NCBI GenBank assembly: GCA_029865265.1
Contig: JAOUHG010000008.1
Span: 61,646-125,645 of the forward strand
Direction: 5' to 3'
Source of the DNA: Candidatus Krumholzibacteriia bacterium
GTDB taxonomy: Bacteria; Krumholzibacteriota; Krumholzibacteriia; WVZY01; JAKEHA01
DNA: 64,000 nucleotides
The first letter of the stretch is position 1; every line of letters begins with the position of its first letter. The notes under the pieces are model-generated. The model ran no database searches. It saw only the letters and a list, made by a program, of their open reading frames with translations, and had not been told where the DNA came from. The position numbers and the translations under genes are program-made. Of the stretch, positions 41,661 through 50,613 are shown in pieces.

Positions 41661-42293
41661 GTGAGACTCAAGATGGAGAAGATATCCGAGTTCACGGTCC
41701 GGCGGCTTTCCAACTACTTCCGGATTCTGCTGGAACTGGAGAAGTCCGGCACGCCCACCGTGTCCTCACAACGTCTGGCCGAGCTGGGCGGCATCACCAG
41801 TGCGCAGGTGCGCAAGGACCTGTCGTACTTCGGCAACTTCGGCACGCGCGGGCTGGGCTACAGCGTGTCCGAATTGAAGGCGGCCATCATGGAGATCCTG
41901 GGGCTCAACCACCAGTGGACCATGGCGCTCTTCGGCGCCGGGTCGCTGGGCCAGGCGCTCTTCTATCACCAGGGTTTCCGCGACGACGGCTTCTTCTTCC
42001 GCCACGTGTTCGACATCGACGACAAGCGTGTCGGCGGCAAGTGGTTGGACGTGGAGATCTCGCACCAGCGCCACGCCGAAGAGGTGCTGCGGCGCGACCC
42101 GGTGGCCATTGCGGTCATCGCCACGCCGCCGGCCGCGGCCCAGGATATCGCCGACATCCTGGTGCGCGCGGGCACGCGCGGTATTCTCAATTTTGCGCCC
42201 ACCCAGCTCGCGGTCCCGGAGGATGTTTCCCTCCGCAACGTGAATCTGGCGGTTGCGCTGGAGAGTCTGAGTTTCTTTCTTTCGCAGGAATGA
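41661..42293 (+). CDS. rex: Rex, NADH/NAD+-sensing transcriptional repressor
   Basis: Redox-sensing repressor of 210 residues with an N-terminal winged helix (RLSNYFRILLELEKSG, then SAQVRKDLSYFGNFG, about 50-64) and a Rossmann domain (ALFGAGSLGQALF, about 92-104). Rex binds operators when NADH is low and controls fermentation and respiration genes. GTG 41661 directly follows the gyrA stop; ATG 41673 is an alternative. It overlaps the next gene by four bases. Confidence 0.93.
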   Translation: MRLKMEKISEFTVRRLSNYFRILLELEKSGTPTVSSQRLAELGGITSAQVRKDLSYFGNFGTRGLGYSVSELKAAIMEILGLNHQWTMALFGAGSLGQALFYHQGFRDDGFFFRHVFDIDDKRVGGKWLDVEISHQRHAEEVLRRDPVAIAVIATPPAAAQDIADILVRAGTRGILNFAPTQLAVPEDVSLRNVNLAVALESLSFFLSQE

Positions 42294-43714
42294 GTTCACG
42301 CAACACGGCATATCTTCTGCGGACGGCGGCGCTTCTCGCGCCGTTCGTCATTTGCGGGCTGGCGGGGCAAAACCCCCGGCCTGCGCACGCACAGGGGGAC
42401 GCGTCCGCGGAGCCGCGCACCATTCGCGTGGCCCCGGGCGACGTGGTGCTCACCATCGTGCCCGCCGGAACGTGGAAGTTCGGTACGCGGGGTGGACGCC
42501 TGCTGCTGGAGAGCGGCGGCATCGCCGTTTTCAGCACGGATGACGAGGGCAACCTGGTCGAGCGGCTCAACACGGCGGGTGGAACGAAGTCGCTGCTGCC
42601 TGCGGGCGGCGTGGGTATGGTGCAGGAGGGTGCACCCGGTGGCACGCGCTATCCGTCGCCGCGCGCGGACGACGACCACGATGGCAGAATCGACGAGGAC
42701 CCGCTGGATCGCATCGACAACGACCACGACGGCAAGATCGACGAGGACTTTGCCGCCATCGGCGACGTCATGGCGGTGGTGAAGTACGGCGCCGCGGAGG
42801 GTGGTGCTGTTGCCGTACGCCAGGAGGTGTACGCGTGGTCGTTGTCGCACATCAATCGCATGGTGGCCTCCGCCCTGGTGATTCGAAACACCGGCAACGT
42901 GGTTCTGCCGGGGCTGCGCATCGGCGTAACCCTGGTTCCCGGCGCCGCCATCGCGGACAACAGGCTGCTGGCACGCAGCAAACAGGGTGTGAGTGGTGAC
43001 TACACGACCGCCAGTGTAATGCTCCGTGGCAACGACGAGTCGCTCGCCGTGCTGTTGGTTGCACAGGCCGGGGAAGCAATGGCGGAATGGGATGTTCGTG
43101 ACGACGGCGAGAACGTGGTTGCCGTGTCGCCGGTGTTGACCGACCTGGCACCCGGTCAGTCCGCAACCGTCTACCTGGCCCTGGTGGCAGCGCCCGCGGA
43201 TGAGACCCAGGCCACGCGCGCCGTGCAGGCGGCGCGTCGCACCGTGCTGGGCGATGGGACCGCGCGCATGATTCCGCCGCCGGTGGCGCTCACCAGCCAC
43301 AACCAGGATCTCGCGCCCGAAATGGGTGACATACCCGTTTCCTTGAACGGAGCCCCGGTGGTCGACGCGTTCTGGCTCAAGGCCGGCAAGCTCGACGAGA
43401 TCCTGCTCACCGGATCGCCCAATCCTTTCCGCGACGCCATCTCGATCGACTACGAGATCCCGACCAGCGTCGTGGACGAGGACGGCGTGGAACACACCCT
43501 GTCCGGCGCGGCGGTGGCGACGAGCGTCAAGGTGTACAACGTGACCGGGCGGCTGATCGCAACGCTGGTTGAGTCCACGCACGGCCCGGGGCGTTACCGC
43601 ACCGGCTGGACCGCGCAGAGCGACGACGGCGGCACCGTGGCCAGCGGCGTGTACTACGTCAAACTCACCATCGGCAAACGCAGCGTGACCAAGCGCCTGG
43701 TGCAGCTGAAGTAG
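42290..43714 (+). CDS. Secreted protein with Asp-rich calcium-type repeats and C-terminal FlgD/T9SS-like domain
   Basis: A 474-residue exported protein. The signal peptide (about 1-36) ends near PAHAQG. Residues about 122-150 hold Asp-rich loops (DDDHDGRIDEDP, DNDHDGKIDEDF) resembling thrombospondin type-3 or EF-hand-like calcium loops. The C-terminus (about 395-474) is an FlgD Ig-like sorting domain, with SPNPFRDAISIDYEIP, VKVYNVTGRLIATLVE and GVYYVKLTIG, and ends KRLVQLK. Such domains direct proteins to the type IX secretion system in Bacteroidota; whether that system exists here is unknown. It overlaps rex by four bases, a curious pairing of a cytoplasmic redox sensor and a secreted protein. 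Confidence 0.8.
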   Translation: MSSRNTAYLLRTAALLAPFVICGLAGQNPRPAHAQGDASAEPRTIRVAPGDVVLTIVPAGTWKFGTRGGRLLLESGGIAVFSTDDEGNLVERLNTAGGTKSLLPAGGVGMVQEGAPGGTRYPSPRADDDHDGRIDEDPLDRIDNDHDGKIDEDFAAIGDVMAVVKYGAAEGGAVAVRQEVYAWSLSHINRMVASALVIRNTGNVVLPGLRIGVTLVPGAAIADNRLLARSKQGVSGDYTTASVMLRGNDESLAVLLVAQAGEAMAEWDVRDDGENVVAVSPVLTDLAPGQSATVYLALVAAPADETQATRAVQAARRTVLGDGTARMIPPPVALTSHNQDLAPEMGDIPVSLNGAPVVDAFWLKAGKLDEILLTGSPNPFRDAISIDYEIPTSVVDEDGVEHTLSGAAVATSVKVYNVTGRLIATLVESTHGPGRYRTGWTAQSDDGGTVASGVYYVKLTIGKRSVTKRLVQLK

Positions 43715-43773
43715 GAAAGGTCACGCGGACCGTCGCTTGCGGACCAGCATTGCGGGTGCGCGGCGAATGCGGC

Positions 43774-44247
43774 TCACCGCTCGTTGAACGTCTTCCCCCA
43801 CTGCCACTGGCCATACACCGTCTTCTTCGGGAGCTTGCGGCCGTTCGTGCGCATGGCCACCATGGCCAGCCCGCGGTGGTGCGCCTCGTGCGCAACCATG
43901 TAGGCGAGGAACGTGGACGGGCTCCCCTTCCAGTGCTTCACCGCGCTGGTCTCTTCACACCGTTCGAGGTAGCGTGCGATCATCTTCTCCGAGGCCTTCA
44001 ACGCGCTGGTCAGCTGCGCTTTGGTTGGCGTGCTCCCGCGGGGGAAGGTCTTGAGCCTGCCCACCAGGTCCGGAGCGGCGTACTGCATCCAGCGCACGCG
44101 GACCCCGTGCATGTGTGCAAACTGCTGCGCCACCGTGCGCGTGCGCGGCGCATAACTGTCCTGGAGACAGGCGGCCGGGATACGCTTGAGCAGGTAGCGG
44201 TTGGCTTCGTTGCTCATGGCCCAGGCTTCGACCAGCGGGGATGGCAT
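43774..44247 (-). CDS. DinB-like four-helix-bundle protein
   Basis: A 157-residue protein of the DinB/YfiT superfamily. The metal-ligand His residues can be seen in FAHMHGVRVRWM and VAHEAHHRGLAMV. Superfamily members include thiol transferases and stress proteins; the reaction here is unknown. ATG 44247 has AAGGAGG upstream, and the conserved N-terminus follows. Confidence 0.75.
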   Translation of the reverse strand: MPSPLVEAWAMSNEANRYLLKRIPAACLQDSYAPRTRTVAQQFAHMHGVRVRWMQYAAPDLVGRLKTFPRGSTPTKAQLTSALKASEKMIARYLERCEETSAVKHWKGSPSTFLAYMVAHEAHHRGLAMVAMRTNGRKLPKKTVYGQWQWGKTFNER

Positions 44248-44427
44248 GGCAAGGCCTCCTTGGGATGGTGGCTGTCGATCCGGCGATCCTACCACCCGCC
44301 CCCCGGCAATTTCTTCCCCCCACTACCGAACTGGCCCGCCTCTTGTTATACTTCCCCCGGGACAGGTCCCAGAAGGAGTCGCCATCGAAACCGTTCGTAA
44401 TCCACATATCGGGGGAAGCCCTCCCAA

Positions 44428-45744
44428 GTGAAGCGCGCATTTGAAGTTATCACCCGCGCGCGGGTCGAACGGGCCTACCTCGTGGGAGTCGCCCTCCGGG
44501 GTGCCTCCGCCGAAGCCGCGCACGAACACCTCGACGAACTCGAGCAGCTTGCCGTCACGGCGGGCGCCGAAGTGGTCGGCCGTACCGTCCAGGGACGGGG
44601 CCGAATCGACGCCACCACCTACATCGGCGTCGGCAAGGTCGACGAACTCAAACAGATCTGCGACGAATGGGCCGTCAACCTGGTCGTCTTCGACGATGAC
44701 CTCTCGCCCGCTCAGGCCAAGAACCTGGAAAAGATACTCAACGTGCGCGTCATCGACCGCACCGAGCTGATCCTCGATATCTTCGCGCGTCACGCCAAGA
44801 GCACGCAGTCCAAGATCCAGGTGGAACTGGCGCAACTGGAGTATTCGCTGCCGCGGCTGAAGTCCTTCTGGCAGCACCTCGAGCGCCAGGCGGGCGGTAT
44901 CGGCACGCGCGGCCCGGGTGAAACGCAGCTCGAAGTGGACCGCCGCAAGATCTACCAGCGCATCGGCAATCTCAAGCGCCAGCTCAAGAAGATCGACCTT
45001 CGGCGCGAAATGCTGCGCCGCGCACGCGGTGAGCGCCACATCGCCGCGCTGATCGGCTACACCAACGCCGGCAAGTCCACCGTGATGCGCCGTCTCACCG
45101 GCGCCCAGGTAGTGGTGCGCGACCAGCTCTTCGCCACCATCGACACCACCACGCGCCGCATGAACGGCCACAACGGCAATGGCAACGGAAACGGGAATCA
45201 CGACCACGACGTCCTGCTGATCGACACCGTGGGTTTCATCCGCAAGCTCCCCGACCACCTCAGGACCAGCTTCAAGGCCACCCTGGGCGACACCGCCACC
45301 GCGGAGTTGTACCTGCACGTGGTGGACATCTCTCATCCCGCGTGGGAAGAGCAGATGGAGATTGCCGACACAACCGTGGCCAGCATCGACAACCCCGGTG
45401 TGGAAACGATCTACGTGTTCAACAAGGTCGACCAGGTGCCGGCGGAGGTGCTGGAGGGGTTGCAGGTGCGCTTTCCCGACGCGGTGTTCGTTTCCGCGGC
45501 GAGCGGAGAGGGCATGGACGCGCTGCGTGAGCGTATCGACCAGTTCTTCTACGGCCGCAACGTGCGCGTGGAGGTAACGCTTCCCGCGGGTGACGGCAAG
45601 ACCATCTCGCTGGTGCGCCGCCTGCTGCACGACGCCCACAACGACTATCTCAACGATCTGTGCGTGCTCAGCGGCACCATCGAGAGCAAGCTCATGAGCC
45701 GCCTCGAAGCCATCCCCGGCACACGCGTCCGCTACCTGATGTAG
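44428..45744 (+). CDS. hflX: HflX, ribosome-associated GTPase
   Basis: GTPase that splits stalled ribosomes under stress. The 438 residues show the N-terminal HflX domain (VGKVDELKQICDEW) and the GGIGTRGPGETQLE linker (about 159-172). The G domain follows with GYTNAGKSTVMRRL, DTVGFIRKLPDHL and VFNKVDQVP. Between the G2 and G3 motifs is a Gly/Asn/His-rich insertion (NGHNGNGNGNGNHDHD, about 250-265) that I do not know from other HflX proteins. The start is GTG. Confidence 0.93.
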   Translation: MKRAFEVITRARVERAYLVGVALRGASAEAAHEHLDELEQLAVTAGAEVVGRTVQGRGRIDATTYIGVGKVDELKQICDEWAVNLVVFDDDLSPAQAKNLEKILNVRVIDRTELILDIFARHAKSTQSKIQVELAQLEYSLPRLKSFWQHLERQAGGIGTRGPGETQLEVDRRKIYQRIGNLKRQLKKIDLRREMLRRARGERHIAALIGYTNAGKSTVMRRLTGAQVVVRDQLFATIDTTTRRMNGHNGNGNGNGNHDHDVLLIDTVGFIRKLPDHLRTSFKATLGDTATAELYLHVVDISHPAWEEQMEIADTTVASIDNPGVETIYVFNKVDQVPAEVLEGLQVRFPDAVFVSAASGEGMDALRERIDQFFYGRNVRVEVTLPAGDGKTISLVRRLLHDAHNDYLNDLCVLSGTIESKLMSRLEAIPGTRVRYLM

Positions 45745-45772
45745 GCGGCGCGCGCTCCCCACCGGACACGCA

Positions 45773-47065
45773 GTGCGCGCGATCCATTCCAGAAGCCGGA
45801 CGGCCACGACGCTGGCCCTCGTGTTCGCGCTGGCGTCGTTTGCGTTCCACTATGCACTCGAACGCCGCCTCGACCGGCTCGAGGTGTTCGAGCAGTACAA
45901 CGTCGTCTTTCAGGCAGATCCCAACGACCGCATCAGCGCCATGAGCCACGGCTGGGGCAGCTCCGGCCGCAACGTTGCCCACCCCAACCTGGCCACCTTC
46001 ACCAGCCCCTTTGTACGGGCGATCGCCATGGCGCTCACCCGCAGCGGCGTGACCGATGACGAAGAAGCGGCGAGGCGCGCCCTCGGGTTGCTAATCGTTC
46101 CCATCGTGTCGGCGGTGACCACCGCAACAGTCTTTGCACTCTTCCTGCGACTCGGGCTGTCGCTCCTGCTCGCTTCGCTCTTCACCGTGCTGGGCGCAGT
46201 ATCCTTCAGTCCGTTGGTGTTCGGCAGCATTCCCGATCACCCGGCGTTGAGCGCGCTGGTCATCGCCGCCGCGTATCACCTCTTCCTGGCGACGGAGCGA
46301 ACGCGCACCGTTCGGTGGGCAGCGTGGTTCGCGGTGATGTTCGCGGCGGCAGGCATCACCATCACCAATCTGGCCATCATCGCCATCCTGATGCTGGGGT
46401 CGATGTGGGCCGCCGGCCGCAACCGTCCGCGCGCGACGCTGCAGGTGGCCGCGATGGCGACGGGTGTCGCCATCCTGACCTTCGCCAGTTCCTTCGCCAT
46501 CAACCAGGTGATTCGCGGCGAGAGCTTCGAAGCGGGCCGGTCGAAGTCGTGGGCCACGGCGTTCATCCACGGGGCCGATCTCCCCGCGCGGGCGATCCGC
46601 TTCCCGGCCGCCATCGCCAACACCATCGCACCCGCGCGAATTTCCACCGGCGGCCCGACGATGAGCTTCCGCCCGGACGACCGCTACCAGTTCCGCTTCA
46701 CCTTCGAGGAGGGGCCGGGACGTCCCACCGCGCGAAACCTACCGGGCGCGATTGCGGTGTTGCTGGCGGCGGCGGGTGTGGTGGTGTCGCTGCGGCGCAG
46801 GCCGGCATGGAGCGCGGTGGGCGTGGCCTCCGCGGCGGTACTCGCGTTCAACTGGATCCTGCACAGCGCGTGGGGAGACGAGATGTTTCTCTACTCACAG
46901 CACTGGTTCGTGTCGCTTCTGCTTCTGCTGGCGATTGCGGTGGTGGCAATGAAACGCCGGCAAGCCGCGGTGTGGTTCCTCGCGTTGTTCGTGGTTGCCG
47001 TCGCCGCAAACAGCGCCGGGCTCGTCACCACCATGCTGTCCCTGCTCCAGGCCAATCCCGGCTAG
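45773..47065 (+). CDS. Polytopic membrane protein, possible GT-C-type glycosyltransferase
   Basis: A 430-residue protein with roughly nine to ten hydrophobic helices and a polar stretch near residues 55-80 (NDRISAMSHGWGSSGRNVAH). GT-C lipid-linked glycosyltransferases have this topology with an acidic motif early on, but no clear DxD was found; NDR at about 50 is the best candidate. It shares its CTAG stop with the convergent membrane protein. Function unassigned. Confidence 0.55.
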   Translation: MRAIHSRSRTATTLALVFALASFAFHYALERRLDRLEVFEQYNVVFQADPNDRISAMSHGWGSSGRNVAHPNLATFTSPFVRAIAMALTRSGVTDDEEAARRALGLLIVPIVSAVTTATVFALFLRLGLSLLLASLFTVLGAVSFSPLVFGSIPDHPALSALVIAAAYHLFLATERTRTVRWAAWFAVMFAAAGITITNLAIIAILMLGSMWAAGRNRPRATLQVAAMATGVAILTFASSFAINQVIRGESFEAGRSKSWATAFIHGADLPARAIRFPAAIANTIAPARISTGGPTMSFRPDDRYQFRFTFEEGPGRPTARNLPGAIAVLLAAAGVVVSLRRRPAWSAVGVASAAVLAFNWILHSAWGDEMFLYSQHWFVSLLLLLAIAVVAMKRRQAAVWFLALFVVAVAANSAGLVTTMLSLLQANPG

Positions 47066-48372
47066 TTCCGGTTTCCCGGCCCCGGCAGCGTCTCGTGCGT
47101 CGCCGTCCGTCTTGAATACATCTCGTAGAACGACGCCTTCACCTTGTTGAGACCTGGCGCCTTTGCCTTGTACTCGTAGTTTTCGTCCAGTTGCACCAGC
47201 ACAAAATAGGACAGCATCACGAAGAACACCGGAATCAGGTAGGGCAGCATTCGCCGCCAGCGGTGCTGGTAGAGCAGGCGGGCGGCCAGCACCGTACCCG
47301 AGGCGAGAATCAAATCGAAACCGACCGACACCAGGTAGAGAAAGCGAATATCGAGCCAGTCCGCCGGAAAGCGAAAGAAGCAGAACGGCGTCACCACGAT
47401 GTACGTCCACGCAATGAAGAAGCGGATAACCCGGTTACCGAAAATGAACCCGAAGAACGAGTAGGAAATGATGCACAGCAGAATCACCACGCGGATGGCG
47501 GTGGCGAAGTCGTAGATGAACCGCACGGGCGCCCCCGCGTTGGCCACCAGGGTGGAGGAGTGAATCGGAAACACCATGCGCACCAGGTAGCCCGCAAAAT
47601 TGCGCGGAATCGACCACCACGTGACCTCGATGTCGGATGCACCGGGTACCTCGCGCTGGATGGCCAGCTTGACCACCAGCACCGCCAGCGCGAACCCGGT
47701 AAACAGCACGACATTGCGGTCGAATATCTTTCGTCCCGTCGTCTCCCGGAAGAACAGGTTGAACGCCACCATCAGCCCCAGCAGCGAGAACATGGATGTC
47801 TTGGAGAGCAGGCAGAGGGTGAAGAAAAGCAGGCACAGGTTGAAGTTTCGCTCCCAGATGGCGCCGTTCTCTTCGAGCTCGTTCTTCACGTAGAAGATCA
47901 TCGTGAGCAGGGTGAGGGCGGTGATGACCAGGTCGCTGCTGCCTGAAACGGTCATCACCGATTTCCCGTAGTTCCCCACCGCGAACTCGAACAGGAGCCC
48001 CGACAGCACCGCGATGGCGCGGTCCTGCAGCAGCGTCCGCACCAGGAAGTACACCAGGAACGCGTTGACCGAGTGGACCAGAACGTTGAAGAGGTAGTAC
48101 GAGGCGGCGTTCAGGCCGAAGGCCTCGAATTCCAGGAAGAAGATCAGGTTGGGGAGGGGCTGGATGGTCTCGTGCAGTCGGCTGGAGAAGAGCTGGCGCC
48201 AGTCCGTCTCCACCTCAAGGGCCTGGATGAGGTAGTTCCAGTCGTCGCCGTGCCAGAAGCTGTTGTTGCGCGCCAGCGAGAAGAAGGCCAGGCCGAGCGC
48301 GGTCAGGAGGCCGAAAAATGCAACCTCCTTGATGCGCGTCGTGCGCTTTCGTGGCGTCGGTTCGGTGGGCAT
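47062..48372 (-). CDS. Polytopic membrane protein, possible GT-C-type glycosyltransferase
   Basis: A 436-residue protein with about nine hydrophobic helices. The first loop has WHGDDWNYL (about 42-50), a DD-W acidic motif typical of GT-C enzymes that transfer sugars from polyprenyl donors, followed by LFSSRLHETIQPLPNLIFFL. ATG 48372 removes a spurious GC-rich lead. It converges on a similar membrane gene with which it shares a stop tetranucleotide. The sugar and acceptor are unknown. Confidence 0.6.
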   Translation of the reverse strand: MPTEPTPRKRTTRIKEVAFFGLLTALGLAFFSLARNNSFWHGDDWNYLIQALEVETDWRQLFSSRLHETIQPLPNLIFFLEFEAFGLNAASYYLFNVLVHSVNAFLVYFLVRTLLQDRAIAVLSGLLFEFAVGNYGKSVMTVSGSSDLVITALTLLTMIFYVKNELEENGAIWERNFNLCLLFFTLCLLSKTSMFSLLGLMVAFNLFFRETTGRKIFDRNVVLFTGFALAVLVVKLAIQREVPGASDIEVTWWSIPRNFAGYLVRMVFPIHSSTLVANAGAPVRFIYDFATAIRVVILLCIISYSFFGFIFGNRVIRFFIAWTYIVVTPFCFFRFPADWLDIRFLYLVSVGFDLILASGTVLAARLLYQHRWRRMLPYLIPVFFVMLSYFVLVQLDENYEYKAKAPGLNKVKASFYEMYSRRTATHETLPGPGNRN

Positions 48373-48552
48373 GGAGTCCTGACGGCTGCCGGCGGTCAGC
48401 GAGGATGATAGCCGGGGGTGCGGGGGGCGTCCAGCGATTTGGCCTGAGGACCGCGAGGATCGCGTCCTCACGCCCCGAACCCCCGTGGGGTGCCGGCGAC
48501 CGCTGCCGGCGGGCAGATTGTCTGCAGATCATCTTGCCGACTGGAATATTGC

Positions 48553-48582
48553 TTGCTGTAATTTTTCACCCGGTGCTATAAG
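48553..48582 (+). promoter_or_regulatory. Candidate mqnA promoter
   Basis: TTGCTG (48553-48558) and TATAAG (48577-48582) with 18-base spacing, about 87 bases before the mqnA start. Confidence 0.45.
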
Positions 48583-48668
48583 CGAGAACGCTTTGCATCG
48601 CACGCGCGGACTGGTGCGCCGCGCTCCGACACCCTGAAGATCGTCAGCCCACGTCCCGGAGGACGCGC

Positions 48669-49481
48669 GTGAGCCAGCTTCGCTTCGGCGCAACCGACTT
48701 TGTCTCCACCCGGCCGCTCCTCTTCGGCCTGCTCAACGACGAATCCCTGCGCCACTGCGTGTCTCTGGAACCGGCCGCGGCCATCACCGAGTCGTTTGCG
48801 CGCGGGCGCTGCGACGCCGCCCTCATCCCGACCATCGAGTACCTCCGCGGTGTCGGCCAGTACCTGCTCGCCGGCCCGGCCCTGGTGGGGCGCAGCGCGC
48901 CCGGCAGCATCATGCTGGTTTCCCAGAAGCCCATCGACGAGCTGGAACGGGTGGCGGTGGGAGAATTCTGCCGCAACGCGGTGGCGGTGCTGCGCATCGT
49001 TCTGGCGGAGAACCACGAGGTCTTCCCGGATCTGCTGGTGGAGAAGCGGATCGGCCAGGACGACTGGCGCGACCGCTACGACGCCGTGCTTCTCACCGGC
49101 GACGCCGCATTCCGGGAGGCCAACGCCGAGCGGGTCAAGGGCCTCATTCGGTACAACGTGGCCGACGTGTGGAAGCTGGTCACCAAAACGCCGCTGGTGC
49201 ACGCGGTGTGGGTCTACGACGACCGCCAGGTGGCCAACGAGATGGCGCTGCTGCTCACCGCCTCGCGCGACGAGGGTGTGGGACGGTTGCCGGCCGTGGC
49301 CGAGGACATCGCCCGCGTATCCGGCATCGACGCCATGCTGATCTACGACTACCTCACCCGCGCCTGGTCCTACGACCTCGGTGACGAGGAGCTCGACGGC
49401 ATCCGCGTGTTCAACGACCTCGCCCGCAAGTACGATCTCATTCGCGACAGCCGCATTGCCGCGGTTGCGCGCGCCGTCTAG
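48669..49481 (+). CDS. mqnA: MqnA, chorismate dehydratase (futalosine menaquinone pathway)
   Basis: First committed enzyme of the futalosine route to menaquinone; it dehydrates chorismate. The 270 residues start RFGATDFVSTRPLLFGLLND and show IPTIEYLRG and SAPGSIMLVSQKPI, matching the periplasmic-binding-fold MqnA family. The start is GTG 48669. The UbiA-type gene, ubiX and ubiD lie 8-11 kb downstream. The other futalosine genes are not in the window. Confidence 0.85.
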   Translation: MSQLRFGATDFVSTRPLLFGLLNDESLRHCVSLEPAAAITESFARGRCDAALIPTIEYLRGVGQYLLAGPALVGRSAPGSIMLVSQKPIDELERVAVGEFCRNAVAVLRIVLAENHEVFPDLLVEKRIGQDDWRDRYDAVLLTGDAAFREANAERVKGLIRYNVADVWKLVTKTPLVHAVWVYDDRQVANEMALLLTASRDEGVGRLPAVAEDIARVSGIDAMLIYDYLTRAWSYDLGDEELDGIRVFNDLARKYDLIRDSRIAAVARAV

Positions 49482-50162
49482 TCACGCACCCTCCCGTTTC
49501 GCTTCCCCCGCCGCGATGTGCGCGAGCCGCTGTGGCTCCGGCAGCCGGTAGCGCGTGCAGCACGCCAGCACCAGACGCCAGCTCGAGGTAAAATCGATGA
49601 GATGCCCCGGGGAGACGAACAGGGGCTTCACGCCGTCGCGCGTGCGCAGCACCGTTCCCACGTGTTCGTCGTTGTAGTAGAGATTCGCGCGCGCTCCGCG
49701 TCGCTCCCCCACCGGGCCGTGCACGCCCACCAGCCGGCTCTTGGCCGACCCCACGGCGGGGACACCGGCCCAAAACCCCACGTGACTCGCCAGGCCGAAG
49801 CCGCGTGGATGCGCAATGCCCTGCCCGTCGCACAGAATGGCGCCCACCGGGTTCTTCACCCGGCGCAGGCTCGCGATCACCGCCGGAACTTCGCGAAAGG
49901 ACAGGTAGCCGGGCACGTAGGGAAAGGTGAGCGGCCGCGCCGCGATACGCGTTTCGAGCAGCTCGAGGGATGGAAAGGACATCACCACCGTGGCGGCGAT
50001 GAGGCGTTTGCCGTCGCGACTGATGGCGATGTCACTGCCGGCGACGGTGCCAATGGTGCCCAGGAGCAGTTTGTGGAAGACCAGCTCCTCGCGCAGTTCG
50101 ACCTGCAGCGCCCGGGCTCGCTCGATCGACACCGTCCAGGAATGCAATCTCGGGATCTTCAT
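49482..50162 (-). CDS. nfi: Endonuclease V
   Basis: Repair nuclease that nicks DNA next to deoxyinosine. The 226 residues include the active-site Asp in VAGSDIAISRDG (about 44), FPYVPGYLSFREVPA (about 80-94, the YxxGxLxFREx wedge) and CDGQGIAHPRGFGLASH (about 110-126). The extra first residues are minor. It converges on mqnA with no bases between the stop codons. Confidence 0.92.
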   Translation of the reverse strand: MKIPRLHSWTVSIERARALQVELREELVFHKLLLGTIGTVAGSDIAISRDGKRLIAATVVMSFPSLELLETRIAARPLTFPYVPGYLSFREVPAVIASLRRVKNPVGAILCDGQGIAHPRGFGLASHVGFWAGVPAVGSAKSRLVGVHGPVGERRGARANLYYNDEHVGTVLRTRDGVKPLFVSPGHLIDFTSSWRLVLACCTRYRLPEPQRLAHIAAGEAKREGA

Positions 50163-50256
50163 GATACCTGCCCGGGACTCGCCGGTGGCGTCACCCCCGC
50201 GAGGTGCGGTATGCTAGGGGGACACTCTCATTATAGACGAGATCGCGGAGGCTGGC

Positions 50257-50607
50257 ATGTCGCACATGGTGCATGATTTCAACGAGTACCGGAAGAAGAT
50301 GAACGACCGCATCCTCGCCACCGACAACCTGGTGGTGAAGCGGTTCTTCAACCTGGACACCAACACCTACCAGGACGGCGCCCTGCCCGCCAGGACCAAG
50401 GAAATGCTGGGGCTGGTGGCGTCCATGGTGCTGCGCTGCGACGACTGCATCCGCTACCACGTCCAGGAATGCCACCAGGCCGGGGTCAGCCGCGAGGAGT
50501 TCTTCGAGGTATTCAGCGTCGGGCTGGTGGTGGGCGGGTCCATCGTGATTCCCCATATGCGGCGTGCGGTGGAGTTCCTGGACGAGCTGGAAACGGAGAA
50601 GAAGTAG
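50257..50607 (+). CDS. AhpD/carboxymuconolactone-decarboxylase-family protein
   Basis: A 116-residue alkylhydroperoxidase-like protein with the redox motif CDDCIRYHVQ (about 67-76) and the family's alanine-rich helix EMLGLVASMVLRCDD. Many such proteins act as peroxidases or disulfide reductases; the substrate is unknown. It leads a tandem with nrnA, seven bases upstream. Confidence 0.85.
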   Translation: MSHMVHDFNEYRKKMNDRILATDNLVVKRFFNLDTNTYQDGALPARTKEMLGLVASMVLRCDDCIRYHVQECHQAGVSREEFFEVFSVGLVVGGSIVIPHMRRAVEFLDELETEKK

Positions 50608-50613
50608 CCCCGC

